Source: Prolixibacteraceae bacterium (GTDB lineage: Bacteria; Bacteroidota; Bacteroidia; Bacteroidales; Prolixibacteraceae). Taken from it: a stretch of DNA of 50,564 nucleotides. Below, piece after piece: positions 1 to 8,479 of the stretch. The stretch covers positions 1 to 50,564 of the forward strand of contig JAIBEY010000108.1 in assembly GCA_019459525.1 (NCBI GenBank). Reading direction: 5' to 3'. Every line of letters begins with the position of its first letter. Position 1 is the first letter of the stretch. The notes under the pieces were generated by a model. That model was not told the DNA's origin, did not search any database, and saw only the letters and a list, made by a program, of their open reading frames with translations. The translations under genes were made by a program, and so were the position numbers.

Positions 1-1063
1 CGTCTTTGACAAACGTAAAGCCTTCGGGGCCGCCCTTGTATGTGCCATGGGGCGGGATGTAGCTTACCAGTCCATGCCGTTCCAGGAAATCGTAGTTCTC
101 GCCACTGCTGTACCCTGCATCTGCCAGTACGTTGCGCCATAGCAAGCCCTGTTTCTGAAGCCGTGATTTTAACCGCAGTGTCACTTCCTGGAGGTTCTGG
201 TTATCTTTCAGGTCGGCATGGTAAGCCTGTACATCGGTAATCACTTGGTGGGCCGTATCTACGCTGATGTTTCCGTGGTAGTTCAGCTTGCGGGCCTTGC
301 CCGGTTTTACGCTGATGCGGGCATCCAGGTCTGTGGGGCTGTAATGTGTTTTGTTGCTTGTGTACCTTGCCTCTTTACTGCCGGAACCCGGGCGGGAATC
401 CTGGTCTTTAGACCATTTTTTCGTTCTGGATTCGATGCCCTGTAACTCGTCTTTCCCTGCAGTGATGGTTTGCTGTTCTTTGCCCGCTTTGTTGGTTTTC
501 GCTTTCCGACTGTTGTATGCTGCCTTATCATTAGAACTGAGCTTACGAACCCGGCGGATGTGTTCGTCAAGCTCTTCTGCCGGTACTTTCAGTTCAAGGC
601 TGTCCATGCTCGCATTGGCTTTTACAGGCGCTGAATCGATGGCTTGTGTGTGACCCGAAACCATGCCCTTCTCGATGCACATGCCCAGTATCCGGCTAAA
701 AACCTGTTCAAATACGGTCTCCGGGAACAACTGCCGCGTGCGGCTTACCGTGCTGTGCCAAGGCAACTCCTCGTCGATGTCGAAGCCAAGGAAATAAAGG
801 ATGTCTAGGCGCATCGAACAGTGGTCTACCAACTGGCGGTCGCTGGTAATGTTCTCCAGGTAACCGACCAGGCACAGCTTAAAGAATACCACCGGGTCGA
901 GGCTCTTTTGACCGCATCGCCCGTAATACGTTCTGGTAACAGGATATAAAAACGATAAATCCATTGTGTCGTGGAGCCTGCGGTAAAAACTGTTCTCCGG
1001 AACACGCCTTGATAACTGGAAACTCGAGAAAAGCTTCTCCTAGTAAATCTTATGCCCTTGCAT
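1..1063 (-). pseudogene. IS1182-family transposase, partial at window edge, amber at codon 8
   Basis: The minus strand from 1063 down to position 1 is one open frame, apart from a TAG at codon 8 (1042-1040). The product would be a DDE transposase of the IS1182 family. It shows the N-terminal region (SLDPVVFFKLCLVGYLENIT), the motif AIDSAPVKANAS carrying the first acidic catalytic residue, and DAGYSSGENYDFLERHG with the second. The rest lies left of the window. IS1182 proteins typically begin MQG.K.YQEKLF; here the Gln position is the stop, so one CAG to TAG change explains it. Translation could only restart at ATG 964-962, losing 33 residues. GC is higher than in the flanking DNA, which fits an insertion. 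Family assignment is from motif memory; the amber codon is read directly. Confidence 0.85.
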
Positions 1064-1139
1064 TTTTTTATTTCAAGATACTCATTACACCGCTATTAAC
1101 ATCCAAAATATCATTATATTTACTAACATTTTAATGTGA

Positions 1140-1290
1140 ATTGCGCAACAGGCACATCAGCTACCCGGCAAGTGCGGCAGCAGTGGTTTTCGGTGTGCAT
1201 CTTTCCGCTCAGGCTGCTTTTCGGCTTGACAGGAATTGAAAATCGGAGAAGCCAAATCGCCCGCAATGCGCCCCTGCGTGTAGCTTCCTA
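1140..1290. repeat. GC-rich attC-like imperfect palindromic stretch
   Basis: About 150 bp that are clearly more GC-rich than the DNA on either side. It starts near TTGCGCAACAGGC and ends near TAGCTTCCTACGTTATGG. AGCTAC (1159-1164) is inverted as GTAGCT (1280-1285), with AAC just outside the left arm and GTT just outside the right arm. This layout recalls integron attC sites and the chromosomal repeats that precede single-gene cassettes. A small gene starts about 50 bp later. The consensus core sites do not match fully, so this is a resemblance only. The right end of the IS1182 element must also lie in or just left of this stretch (about 1064-1150), but its terminal repeat cannot be fixed without the other end. 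Confidence 0.3.
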
Positions 1291-1337
1291 CGTTATGGAT
1301 AAGCTTTAAAATATAAGAAACAACGTTCAGTGTAATT

Positions 1338-1775
1338 ATGGAATCGTTGACAAAAAAACAAATAAAGGAAATTGCAGAGCAGCTTGACTGTGGATTTAGA
1401 TGCTTTTGGCACAAAAAGAATGGGGATTTTGTGTTCGTTCCTGACACATTGCGATATCCGGACATTGACTTCGACGCATGGACCTATGAAATGGAAAAAC
1501 TGGATAACAATTTTGGCGATTATAAAGAAATTGCCCAATTGGAATCAAGCGACTCTTTTGAGATAATGGCTGACTTTGTTGGGACTTTGTCAGATTCAAA
1601 TAGACTTAAAGACAAACTAATTGACGCATTAAATTGTAAGAAACCATTCCATAAATTCAAGTTTGTAATTGACAATTCGGGTGAATTTAGACAAAAATGG
1701 TTTGACTTTAAAAATTTCAGAATGCAAGAATGGGTAAAGGAAAGATTTGGGGAAATTTCCTCCATTGAAGAATAG
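1338..1775 (+). CDS. UPF0158 family protein
   Basis: A 145-residue soluble protein of unknown function. It matches the UPF0158 family in its layout: an N-terminal segment with hydrophobic and aromatic residues (FVFVPDTLRYPDIDFDAW), the central FEIMADFVGTL-type helix, and the C-terminal pattern ALNCKKPFHKFKFVI followed by WFDFKNFRMQEWV. No catalytic motif or signal peptide is visible. It lies between the attC-like stretch and the convergent integrase, so it is the only intact cargo gene in this accessory patch. Its base composition is AT-rich, unlike the IS remnant. The start ATG at 1338 gives the full family-like N-terminus. Family call is fairly firm; function is not known. Confidence 0.75.
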   Translation: MESLTKKQIKEIAEQLDCGFRCFWHKKNGDFVFVPDTLRYPDIDFDAWTYEMEKLDNNFGDYKEIAQLESSDSFEIMADFVGTLSDSNRLKDKLIDALNCKKPFHKFKFVIDNSGEFRQKWFDFKNFRMQEWVKERFGEISSIEE

Positions 1776-1803
1776 AAATTATATGAATGAAGATGAACGT
1801 AAT

Positions 1804-3054
1804 TTATCCGGTTTTTCTTTTTGAATTCTTTTCAACTTTCAATTTATCCCTTAAAAGCTTCATGTCGTCACTTACTTTTTGTTCAATCACCTTGGCATAA
1901 ATTTGAGTTGTTTTAATACTGGAATGCCCCAGAAGTTTTGATACAGTTTCCATAGGGACTCCATTACATAGAGTCACGGTTGTTGCAAAAGTGTGACGTG
2001 CAATATGAGAAGTTAAATGTTTTTCAATTTCACACAGGTCCGCAATTTCACTTAAGTATGAATTCAGTTTCTGATTTGAATATGTGGGTAATAATTTATT
2101 CGAAGCTATTACCCTTGGATTGTTTTTATATTTTTCTATGATCGCTAAAGGCTCCGGTAATAGAGGAATATGTACTGAAACATTAGTTTTTTTTCGATTT
2201 GTGTATAACCAGTAATCTCCATCAATTCCTCTGACGATATTATTTTGCTGAAGATTAAATACATCAATATAGGCAAGTCCGGTATAGCAACTAAAGACAA
2301 AAATATCACGTGCATATTTTAATCGTTCAATTCTGAAATCCTTTTTTTCGATTTCGAATAACTCATCTTTGGTTAAAAACTGCCGACTTGTTTTTGTAAA
2401 ACTTGGTTTAAATTTCATGAAAGGATCCCGTTCAAGCCATTCATTCCGAATGGCCATATTTATTACCTTTCTAAGTCGCTCAATATGTTTCATGATTGTA
2501 TTTTGACCGCACGGACGTTTTTGATCTTTTTGTTTGTATGTCCTCATAAAATGATCAAAATCAGTAAGGAATCGATAATTTAACTGTTGTAGATAAAAAT
2601 CTTTAGTATGGTACACAGACAAAATGAATTCTTCCATGTAGCGTTTTGTGGTGAAATAATTCTTTAAAGTTCCCCATTCCAGCGTTGCATCCATAACCTT
2701 GTTGTGGTAATCAAATAATGAAATAAGGGTATATTCTTTGTCTACAATTCCGCAAAACATTTCTTTAATCAATTCGGATGTAATTATTTTCTTTTTAAGT
2801 TGAAGTTCATGGTAACATTCCATCAACCGATTTCTGACTTTTTCAAGGAAGGCGTTTAATGAGCGGATTTCTTCACTTTTACCTTTTGCAATACCCTTGA
2901 TGTTATTCCACTTATCTATTTCGATGTCTATTTTCAGGGCAATGTCAGTGCGTTTACCATCCACCGTAATTCGTACATAAATGGGAGACTTCCCATCTTT
3001 GATTTTATACCTTCTTAAATAAAATACAATTCCGAATGTGTTAGTTGTCTTCAT
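1804..3054 (-). CDS. Tyrosine recombinase / site-specific integrase (Bacteroidetes type)
   Basis: About 416 residues with the three-part layout of Bacteroidetes mobile-element integrases: an N-terminal arm-binding domain (about 1-85), a SAM-like core-binding domain (about 95-195), and a C-terminal catalytic domain. Catalytic residues visible are Lys in TNRKKTNVSVHIPL, HIARHTFATT (His-x-x-Arg), LGHSS and the tyrosine nucleophile in TTQIYAKV. The usual first Arg (TGLR) is replaced: the sequence is CYTGLAYIDV. Loss of this Arg is known in the IntDOT-like group. An upstream in-frame ATG at 3093 exists, but ATG 3054 gives the usual MKTTNTFGIVFYLRRYK start. The gene lies about 300 bp from the 3' end of a tRNA-Pro gene and points away from it, typical of an element integrated at a tRNA. 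Confidence 0.88.
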   Translation of the reverse strand: MKTTNTFGIVFYLRRYKIKDGKSPIYVRITVDGKRTDIALKIDIEIDKWNNIKGIAKGKSEEIRSLNAFLEKVRNRLMECYHELQLKKKIITSELIKEMFCGIVDKEYTLISLFDYHNKVMDATLEWGTLKNYFTTKRYMEEFILSVYHTKDFYLQQLNYRFLTDFDHFMRTYKQKDQKRPCGQNTIMKHIERLRKVINMAIRNEWLERDPFMKFKPSFTKTSRQFLTKDELFEIEKKDFRIERLKYARDIFVFSCYTGLAYIDVFNLQQNNIVRGIDGDYWLYTNRKKTNVSVHIPLLPEPLAIIEKYKNNPRVIASNKLLPTYSNQKLNSYLSEIADLCEIEKHLTSHIARHTFATTVTLCNGVPMETVSKLLGHSSIKTTQIYAKVIEQKVSDDMKLLRDKLKVEKNSKRKTG

Positions 3055-3203
3055 ATCAATCAATTTTAGCCGTAAATGATCTATTTTGAACAATAATCAA
3101 AAAAAGGGAACAAAAAATGCCGTCAAAATGCTACAAAAACAATCAGATCTCACTGAGAATATTTCTTGTAAGCATTTAATAAATAGGCTCTTGCAATGAG
3201 ATA

Positions 3204-3248
3204 GGTGCCCCAAATATAATATTAAAAAAAGGGCACCGAATAGGGCAC
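3204..3248. repeat. Inverted repeat GGTGCCC/GGGCACC between integrase and tRNA
   Basis: GGTGCCC (3204-3210) and GGGCACC (3231-3237) form a 7-bp perfect stem around an AT-rich loop, and GGGCAC recurs at 3243-3248. It lies in the 297-bp gap between the integrase start and the tRNA. It could be an arm-type integrase or excisionase site, or an operator for the integrase. No function is shown by the sequence alone. Confidence 0.4.
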
Positions 3249-3283
3249 ATTTAGATTGATTTGAATTGATATAATTTGCTATG

Positions 3284-3325
3284 AGAAAAATAAAAAAGCT
3301 CTCAAATCCAATGATTTAAGAGCTT
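3284..3325 (-). terminator. Intrinsic terminator of tRNA-Pro
   Basis: On the minus strand, AAGCTCTTAAATC, loop ATTG, then GATTTGAGAGCTT (one mismatch in the stem) is followed by TTTTTATTTTT. It lies 27 nt beyond the tRNA 3' end, so it ends the tRNA transcript before the integrase. Confidence 0.75.
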
Positions 3326-3351
3326 CTTGTTTAAGCTTGATTCCCATTTTG

Positions 3352-3425
3352 TCGGGGTAGCCGGATTTGAACCGACGACCTCGTCGTCCCGAACGACGCG
3401 CGCTACCAAGCTGCGCTACACCCCG
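3352..3425 (-). tRNA. tRNA-Pro, anticodon CGG
   Basis: The minus strand folds into a 74-nt cloverleaf. The acceptor stem is CGGGGTG/TACCCCG with one G-U pair, the D arm is GCGC/GCGC, the anticodon stem is CGTCG/CGACG with loop TTCGGGA, and the T arm is GTCGG/CCGGC with loop TTCAAAT. The anticodon is CGG, which reads CCG (Pro). CCA is not encoded. The T arm and 3' acceptor strand are the likely attachment site for the neighbouring integrase. Confidence 0.93.
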
Positions 3426-3952
3426 TGCAATAAATTCGAAATTCAAATTTCAGTTCTGGAAAAAAGTCATTCAGAATGCTTGAAAAGTGAATCTCTGATT
3501 GCGGTGCAAATTTAAAATTTTTCTCACTAAATAATGTCGTTTTGAGTTGAATAAATTGGTAGTGAAGGTTGATTTTTTACTCTGTATGAGTTCTTCTTTT
3601 ATTATATAAATAAGAAACCGTTTCAAACTTGTGTTTGAAACGGTTCTTCTAATCCACACAATCAATCCACACTAAAAAACCAATCACCACCTAATTGCGT
3701 AAAATGATTTGTTTTTACAACCTTAACCAATCAACTAACTTTACAAATCAAATAAGTTTACTTTCTATGTTTAGTAAAAACAGAAACTCTTCGTTTTATA
3801 CTGTTTGAATCACAACTATTTAAACGTAAAGCAACGAAAAAAGTTCTAAATTCTATCGATATGTTATCAAACCTATTTGATGGTATTTCAAACAACCCTC
3901 CTGGTTGATCAAACTTCTTTTTTTAGGTTATTCTATTCCAATACGTTATAAA
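3426..3952. other. Gene-free stretch between tRNA-Pro and argB
   Basis: About 527 bp with no supportable gene. It is AT-rich. Its one clear structure is the hairpin at 3616-3645. The rest (about 3650-3950) shows no repeat or coding frame I can support. The tRNA promoter should lie just above 3425, but no box stands out. Confidence 0.6.
3616..3645 (-). terminator. Hairpin likely ending the arg/pro operon transcript
   Basis: AACCGTTTCAAAC and GTTTGAAACGGTT form a perfect 13-bp stem with loop TTGT. On the minus strand it is followed by TTCTTATTTATAT, a moderate T-run. It lies about 310 bp beyond the argB stop and before the tRNA, so it is the first strong terminator for the minus-strand arginine/proline genes. 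Confidence 0.6.
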
Positions 3953-4732
3953 CTAATCTTCTTTCAGACTTAGCCGGGTACCTCTGGCCATTGCTATTTG
4001 GTTTGGGTTGGTAATTAAAACCTGGTTAACTCCGTTTCTCATAGCGCTAAAACCATTATCGAGCTTAGGAATCATTCCTTCTTTAATTACGCCGTCTTCC
4101 TGAAGCTGTTTAAACCGATCGTAACTCAATTCTGAGATTACTGAGTTTTCGTCGTCGGGATTAAACAATACTCCTTTTTTCTCGAAGCAATAGAATAGAT
4201 TTACAGTATAATAGTTTGAAAGTTCAATCGCCATATCAGCAGCAATTGTGTCGGCATTGGTGTTGAGTAACTGGCCGTGACAATCGTGTGTAATTGGTGC
4301 CATTACAGGTACAACTTCTTCGTTTAAGAGTAATCTTAATTCCGAAGTATTAACACCTAAAATATCACCTACAAAACCATAATCAATGGTTTTTACCGGA
4401 CGTTTTTTTGCACGGATTACATTTAAATCTGCACCTGTTAGTCCAATGGCATTGCAGCCTCTGGCCTGTAACCCGGCTACGATATTTTTATTAACCAATC
4501 CGGCATAAACCATGGTAACAACTTCCAGAGTAGCTTCATCAGTAATGCGGCGCCCTTCAACCATTTGTGTTTCAATTCCCAATTTTTCGGCCAGAGTAGT
4601 TGCCAGTCTTCCACCACCATGTACCAAAATCCTTTTGCCCCTAATTTGCGAGAAATGGTTCAGTAGCTGATCCAGCGATTCCTTTTCTTCAACAACTTTT
4701 CCGCCAACTTTTACAATGGTCAATCTTTCCAT
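3953..4732 (-). CDS. argB: Acetylglutamate (acylglutamate) kinase ArgB
   Basis: A 259-residue amino-acid kinase that phosphorylates the gamma-carboxyl of N-acylglutamate, the second step of arginine synthesis. Visible motifs are KVGGKVVEE at the N-terminus (phosphate-binding Gly-Gly and Lys), LVHGGGR, EGRRITD, GLTGADLNVI and the nucleotide-binding MIPKLDNGFSAM. The length is that of the short, Escherichia-like form. The extra N-terminal helix of arginine-inhibited hexameric kinases is absent, which suggests control by transcription instead of feedback. It is the last gene of the minus-strand arg/pro series, 79 bp after argF', and that gap is filled with a short inverted repeat. Given the ArgF' type, the real substrate may be N-succinylglutamate. 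Confidence 0.95.
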   Translation of the reverse strand: MERLTIVKVGGKVVEEKESLDQLLNHFSQIRGKRILVHGGGRLATTLAEKLGIETQMVEGRRITDEATLEVVTMVYAGLVNKNIVAGLQARGCNAIGLTGADLNVIRAKKRPVKTIDYGFVGDILGVNTSELRLLLNEEVVPVMAPITHDCHGQLLNTNADTIAADMAIELSNYYTVNLFYCFEKKGVLFNPDDENSVISELSYDRFKQLQEDGVIKEGMIPKLDNGFSAMRNGVNQVLITNPNQIAMARGTRLSLKED

Positions 4733-4735
4733 AAT

Positions 4736-4810
4736 GAGTGCCTAAAGTTTTAAGTGCCTAAAGTGCCTCGAGTTAGTGTGCCCTTAAATACTTTAGGCAC
4801 TCCGAACTTC
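4736..4810. repeat. GTGCCTAAAGT repeat cluster between argF' and argB
   Basis: AGTGCCTAAAGT (4737-4748) and AGTGCCTAAAGTGCC (4753-4767) face ACTTTAGGCACT (4790-4801), so the spacer can fold into a hairpin. The related unit with CCGAACTT follows up to the argF' stop. Similar units follow the stops of proA (5935-5972) and trmD (34246-34272). Confidence 0.75.
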
Positions 4811-4811
4811 T

Positions 4812-5762
4812 TTATTTTATTTCGTCTAAAATCATTTTTAATACAGCCTGTGCCGAAAATAACCGGTTTTCTGCTTCCTGAATAACGATTGAATTTGGTC
4901 CGTCAATTACTTCGTCAGTCACAATCATATTGCGGCGAACTGGCAAACAATGCATAAATTTGGCATTGTTAGTTACGGACATTTGGCGTTCCGAGACGGT
5001 CCAGGTGCGGTCTTTCGATAGGATTTGCCCATAATCGGTATATGACGCCCAGTTTTTTGCGTAGATAAAATCGGCGCCTTCAAACGCTTTCATCTGGTCG
5101 TATTCTGGCTTCAGATCGCCCATAAATTCAGGAGCCAACTCGTAGCCTTCGGGATGTGTTACTACTAATTCGTAGTCGGTTTGGCGCATCCATTCCACAA
5201 ACGAATTGGGAACCGCCTGTGGCAATGCCCGTGGATGCGGTGCCCAACTCAAAACCACTTTCGGACGTTTTTTGGTCTTGAATTCTTCGATGGTTAACTG
5301 GTCGGCAAACGATTGCAGCGGATGTCGGGTTGCAGCTTCCATACTTACTACCGGAACGCCTGAATAGTCAACAAATTGCTGGATAATTTTTTCTTCGTAA
5401 TCGTCAGCACGGTTTTCGAATTTGGCAAACGATCGAACTCCTATGATGTCGCAATAGCGGCCGATAACCGGAACTGCTTCGCGGATGTGTTCGGGTTTAT
5501 CGCCATCCATAATCACGCCCAGCTCAGTCTCCAGTTTCCAGCCACCTTCGTTGATGTCGAAAACAATTACATTCATTCCCAGGTTTAATCCGGCCTTCTG
5601 AGTGCTTAAGCGCGTGCGAAGACTTGAGTTGAAGAAAACGAGTAAAAGCGTTTTGTTTTTACCCAAGTCCTGATATTTGTAGGGTGATTTTTTAAGTTCG
5701 AAAGCAAGCTTTAAAGCTTCGTCCAGATTTTCAAGATCATGAACCGATGTAAAATGTCTCAT
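4812..5762 (-). CDS. argF': N-succinylornithine (acylornithine) carbamoyltransferase
   Basis: A 316-residue carbamoyltransferase that transfers the carbamoyl group to N-acylornithine, giving N-acylcitrulline. Motifs are FFNSSLRTR at 43-51 (carbamoyl-phosphate binding), ATRHPLQSFAD, and HCLPVRRN near the C-terminus. The acyl-specificity position reads MDGDKPEH with Pro at residue 90. In the Bacteroides fragilis enzyme Pro90 sets preference for N-succinylornithine, while Xanthomonas acetylornithine enzymes have Glu there. The protein is close to the B. fragilis one across its length. So the sequence favours a succinylated pathway; the residue is read directly, the specificity is inferred. Carbamoyl phosphate would come from CarAB encoded at 14573-18979. 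Confidence 0.93.
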   Translation of the reverse strand: MRHFTSVHDLENLDEALKLAFELKKSPYKYQDLGKNKTLLLVFFNSSLRTRLSTQKAGLNLGMNVIVFDINEGGWKLETELGVIMDGDKPEHIREAVPVIGRYCDIIGVRSFAKFENRADDYEEKIIQQFVDYSGVPVVSMEAATRHPLQSFADQLTIEEFKTKKRPKVVLSWAPHPRALPQAVPNSFVEWMRQTDYELVVTHPEGYELAPEFMGDLKPEYDQMKAFEGADFIYAKNWASYTDYGQILSKDRTWTVSERQMSVTNNAKFMHCLPVRRNMIVTDEVIDGPNSIVIQEAENRLFSAQAVLKMILDEIK

Positions 5763-5934
5763 TTTGGTTTATTTATCTTCTGAAGGTGTTATTAAATAGA
5801 GTGTTACGATAAACTATATATTTGCATAAAGATATTGCAATTTTCAATTCTGAAAAGGATTTTTCGTGTGTTTATTGTTTTTTTACCACAAAGAGGCACA
5901 GCGTTAATGGCAACAAATGATTCCTTCCTTGCCA

Positions 5935-5972
5935 ACTTTAGGTACTCCGAACTTTAGTGCACTTTAGGCACT
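5935..5972. repeat. GTGCCTAAAGT-family repeat after the proA stop
   Basis: ACTTTAGGTACTCCGAACTT runs into TAGTGCACTTTAGGCACT and then seven T on the plus strand. It sits 4 bp from the proA stop, in the 214-bp gap before argF'. The rest of that gap shows no gene. Confidence 0.7.
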
Positions 5973-5976
5973 TTTT

Positions 5977-7227
5977 TTATTTCGGCCTGATTTGCCCATT
6001 TCCATCAACAATCCATTTGTAGCTGGTCAGCTCTTCGAGCGCCATTGGGCCGCGTGCATGGAGTTTTTGGGTGGAAATGCCTATTTCTGCACCTAACCCG
6101 AACTGCGCTCCATCGGTAAATGCCGTTGAAACGTTGCAATAAACCGCTGCTGCATCGACCGATTTCCGGAAGATCTCCAGATTATCCATGCTCTCAGAAA
6201 CAATGGCTTCAGAATGTTTTGAACTATAATTTGCAATGTGATCCAACGCTTCGTCAAAATCAGAAACAGTCTTTATGACCATTTTAAACGAAAGGAATTC
6301 AGTTCCGAATGATTCTTCGGTAGCGTGTTCGAGTAACTCTGATGGATATTTCCCATCAAGCGCCCGATATGATTTTTCATCGGCATAAATAACAACCTTA
6401 TTTTGCGGTAGCAATTCTGCCAGTTTAGGGAGGTCATTCAACCGGTTTTGATGAATAATCAGACAGTCGAGTGCGTTGCAAACGCTCGGACGGCGCGTTT
6501 TTGCATTGTAAACAATCTCTTTACCCTTTGAAACATCACCCGATTCGTCAAAATAAGTATGACAAATCCCTGCGCCAGTTTCAATTACCGGGATCGATGA
6601 ATTTTCGCGAACAAAATTAATCAGGCTCTGTGATCCGCGTGGTATAATCAGATCGACTAAACCGTGTGCATGTAAAAGTTCAGTGGTAGCATCACGGTCA
6701 ACCGGAAGTAACGAAAGGATATTCTCGTCCAACTCATGTTTGCGGAGTACATCCTGAATGATTTTTACAATAGCCACATTCGAATTGTTGGCGTCGCTTC
6801 CGCCCTTTAAAACGCAGGCATTTCCCGATTTCAGGCACAGCGAAAAAACATCAAAAGTTACGTTGGGACGGGCTTCGTAAATAATGCCGATAACTCCGAA
6901 CGGTACTGTAATTTTTTTGATAAAAAGTCCGTTTGGGCGTGTTGTTTCACTTAGAATCCGGCCAAGAGGCGAAGGAAGCGTAGCGACATTCCTGATATCA
7001 GCAGCAATTTCGTTCATCCGGTTAGCTGTCAGCATTAATCGGTCAAATTTTGGGTCTGTCGGATCCATCCGGTCCAGGTCTTTCTGATTCTCATGAAGGA
7101 TAAATGCAGTATTTGCAATGGCAGCTGAAGCTACATCGTTTAAAACCTGATTTATTTTCTCTTCTGAAACTAAGTTCAGTTTCCTGCTGGCTTTTAAAAC
7201 CAGTGTAAGTTGTTCTTTTACTGTCAT
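5977..7227 (-). CDS. proA: Glutamate-5-semialdehyde dehydrogenase (gamma-glutamyl phosphate reductase)
   Basis: A 416-residue NADPH-dependent reductase, second step of proline synthesis, turning gamma-glutamyl phosphate into glutamate semialdehyde. It has the aldehyde-dehydrogenase fold: [20 protein letters not shown] (about 117-136), the [12 protein letters not shown] cofactor region, [11 protein letters not shown], the catalytic Cys in [12 protein letters not shown] (Cys250), and the C-terminal [21 protein letters not shown] and [15 protein letters not shown] motifs. The length is normal. It follows proB by about 130 bp, which hold a G/C-rich hairpin. Confidence 0.97.
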   Translation of the reverse strand: MTVKEQLTLVLKASRKLNLVSEEKINQVLNDVASAAIANTAFILHENQKDLDRMDPTDPKFDRLMLTANRMNEIAADIRNVATLPSPLGRILSETTRPNGLFIKKITVPFGVIGIIYEARPNVTFDVFSLCLKSGNACVLKGGSDANNSNVAIVKIIQDVLRKHELDENILSLLPVDRDATTELLHAHGLVDLIIPRGSQSLINFVRENSSIPVIETGAGICHTYFDESGDVSKGKEIVYNAKTRRPSVCNALDCLIIHQNRLNDLPKLAELLPQNKVVIYADEKSYRALDGKYPSELLEHATEESFGTEFLSFKMVIKTVSDFDEALDHIANYSSKHSEAIVSESMDNLEIFRKSVDAAAVYCNVSTAFTDGAQFGLGAEIGISTQKLHARGPMALEELTSYKWIVDGNGQIRPK

Positions 7228-7244
7228 AATCGTTAAATATAAAG

Positions 7245-7260
7245 CCCCCTTCCAAGGGGG
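7245..7260. repeat. CCCCCTT/AAGGGGG hairpin between proB and proA
   Basis: CCCCCTTCCAAGGGGG is a 7-bp perfect stem with a 2-nt loop, followed by a further AGGAAGGGGG. No T-run follows on the minus strand beyond CTTTATATTT. It may be an mRNA-stabilising or partial terminator structure in the arg/pro transcript, or a dispersed repeat unit. Confidence 0.5.
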
Positions 7261-7360
7261 AGGAAGGGGGAATATAACTCAGGAAATGTTGCCATAAGTG
7301 AGGCAATAAAGGGGTCTATGAAAAGGGTATCAGTACACAAATCCCGAGTCAGTATTTTTA

Positions 7361-8479
7361 TTATTCCATGATGTATAAATAGTTGTAATGAACCAGCGCT
7401 TTTTTGTTTTTATTCCCTTTTAACTTTTCGGCTTTCTCCGAATGGTATTCCGATTTCCCGATTCCGATCAGCTTTCCACTCTCATCTTTGATCTTTATCA
7501 AATCGCCTTTTTCAAAGGTCCCTTCTATCGAAATAACTCCAATTGGCAACAGACTGGTAGCCTGGCTGGAAAGGAGCGCTTCGCGGGCGCCTTCGTTAAC
7601 AACAACCTCACCTTTGGCAAAACTTTCAGAATAGGAGATCCATTTTTTTACATTGGATGACTTTTTCTTTTCCGACATGAACGTCGTGTGAACAAAGTCC
7701 TTCTCCGGATTCATAATCTTCAGCAGCGTGTTTTCTTTCATTCCGTTGGCAATATGAACGTTGATTCCACCTTTGGCTACTTTTTTAGCAATGTGGTATT
7801 TGGTCAACATTCCGCCACGTCCGAAACTCGATTTGCTGGTTGAAATGGCCTCGTTCAGCGGTTTGCTTTTGGAGGTAATCTCGCGAATTACTTTCGATTC
7901 AGGTAACTCTGGCGAACCATCGTAAATTCCGTCAATGTTGCTCAGGATAATCAAAGCTTCAGAATCTTCCATCGAAGCAATCAATCCTGAAAGCTCATCA
8001 TTGTCGGTAAACATTAGTTCAGTAACCGAAATGGTATCGTTCTCATTCACAATCGGAATAACCTTATTCTCAATCAGCGTCGAGATACAGTTTTTCATGT
8101 TCAGGTAATGGACCCGGTCGCTGAAATTCTCTTTGGTAGTAAGTACCTGGGCACAAACTATCCCATAATTGTTAAACGCTTCGGCCCATTTGTTGATCAT
8201 TTTTACCTGACCGACAGCCGACCACAACTGGCGAGCCGAAACCGTATCCAGTTTTCGGCCGTTCCCAATTTCTCCGCGTCCTGCAGCTACAGCCCCCGAC
8301 GATACCAATACGATTTCAACACCATTTTGATGCAAAAAAGCGATCTGGTCAACCAAATGTGCAATATTGGCATCATTTAATGTTCCATCAGACTTGGTTA
8401 GAACGTTACTGCCTACTTTGACAGTTATTTTTTTATAACGTAAATGTGTCTTCAAAACAGTTTTGTTAGCCTTTTTCAA
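7361..8479 (-). CDS. proB: Glutamate 5-kinase with PUA domain
   Basis: A 372-residue kinase for the first step of proline synthesis. The amino-acid kinase domain (about 15-265) carries KITVKVGSNVLT, VSSGAVAAGRGEIG, NENDTISVTELMFTDND and SSFGRGGMLTKYHIAKKVAKGG. The C-terminal part (about 275-360) is a PUA domain (SLLPIGVISIEGTFEKGDLI). It is close in length to the Escherichia enzyme, which is feedback-inhibited by proline. The start overlaps the proC end by 14 bp, so the two are probably translationally coupled. Confidence 0.96.
   Translation of the reverse strand: MKKANKTVLKTHLRYKKITVKVGSNVLTKSDGTLNDANIAHLVDQIAFLHQNGVEIVLVSSGAVAAGRGEIGNGRKLDTVSARQLWSAVGQVKMINKWAEAFNNYGIVCAQVLTTKENFSDRVHYLNMKNCISTLIENKVIPIVNENDTISVTELMFTDNDELSGLIASMEDSEALIILSNIDGIYDGSPELPESKVIREITSKSKPLNEAISTSKSSFGRGGMLTKYHIAKKVAKGGINVHIANGMKENTLLKIMNPEKDFVHTTFMSEKKKSSNVKKWISYSESFAKGEVVVNEGAREALLSSQATSLLPIGVISIEGTFEKGDLIKIKDESGKLIGIGKSEYHSEKAEKLKGNKNKKALVHYNYLYIME

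Noticed and set aside
40-653. Small plus- and minus-strand frames over the IS region
   Set aside because: They are shadows of the transposase frame on the minus strand, which is open throughout apart from one amber codon.
3296-3325. Hairpin near the tRNA as an attachment-site repeat
   Set aside because: It has a T-run in the direction of the tRNA transcript and behaves as a plain terminator; no copy of the tRNA 3' end is visible in it.
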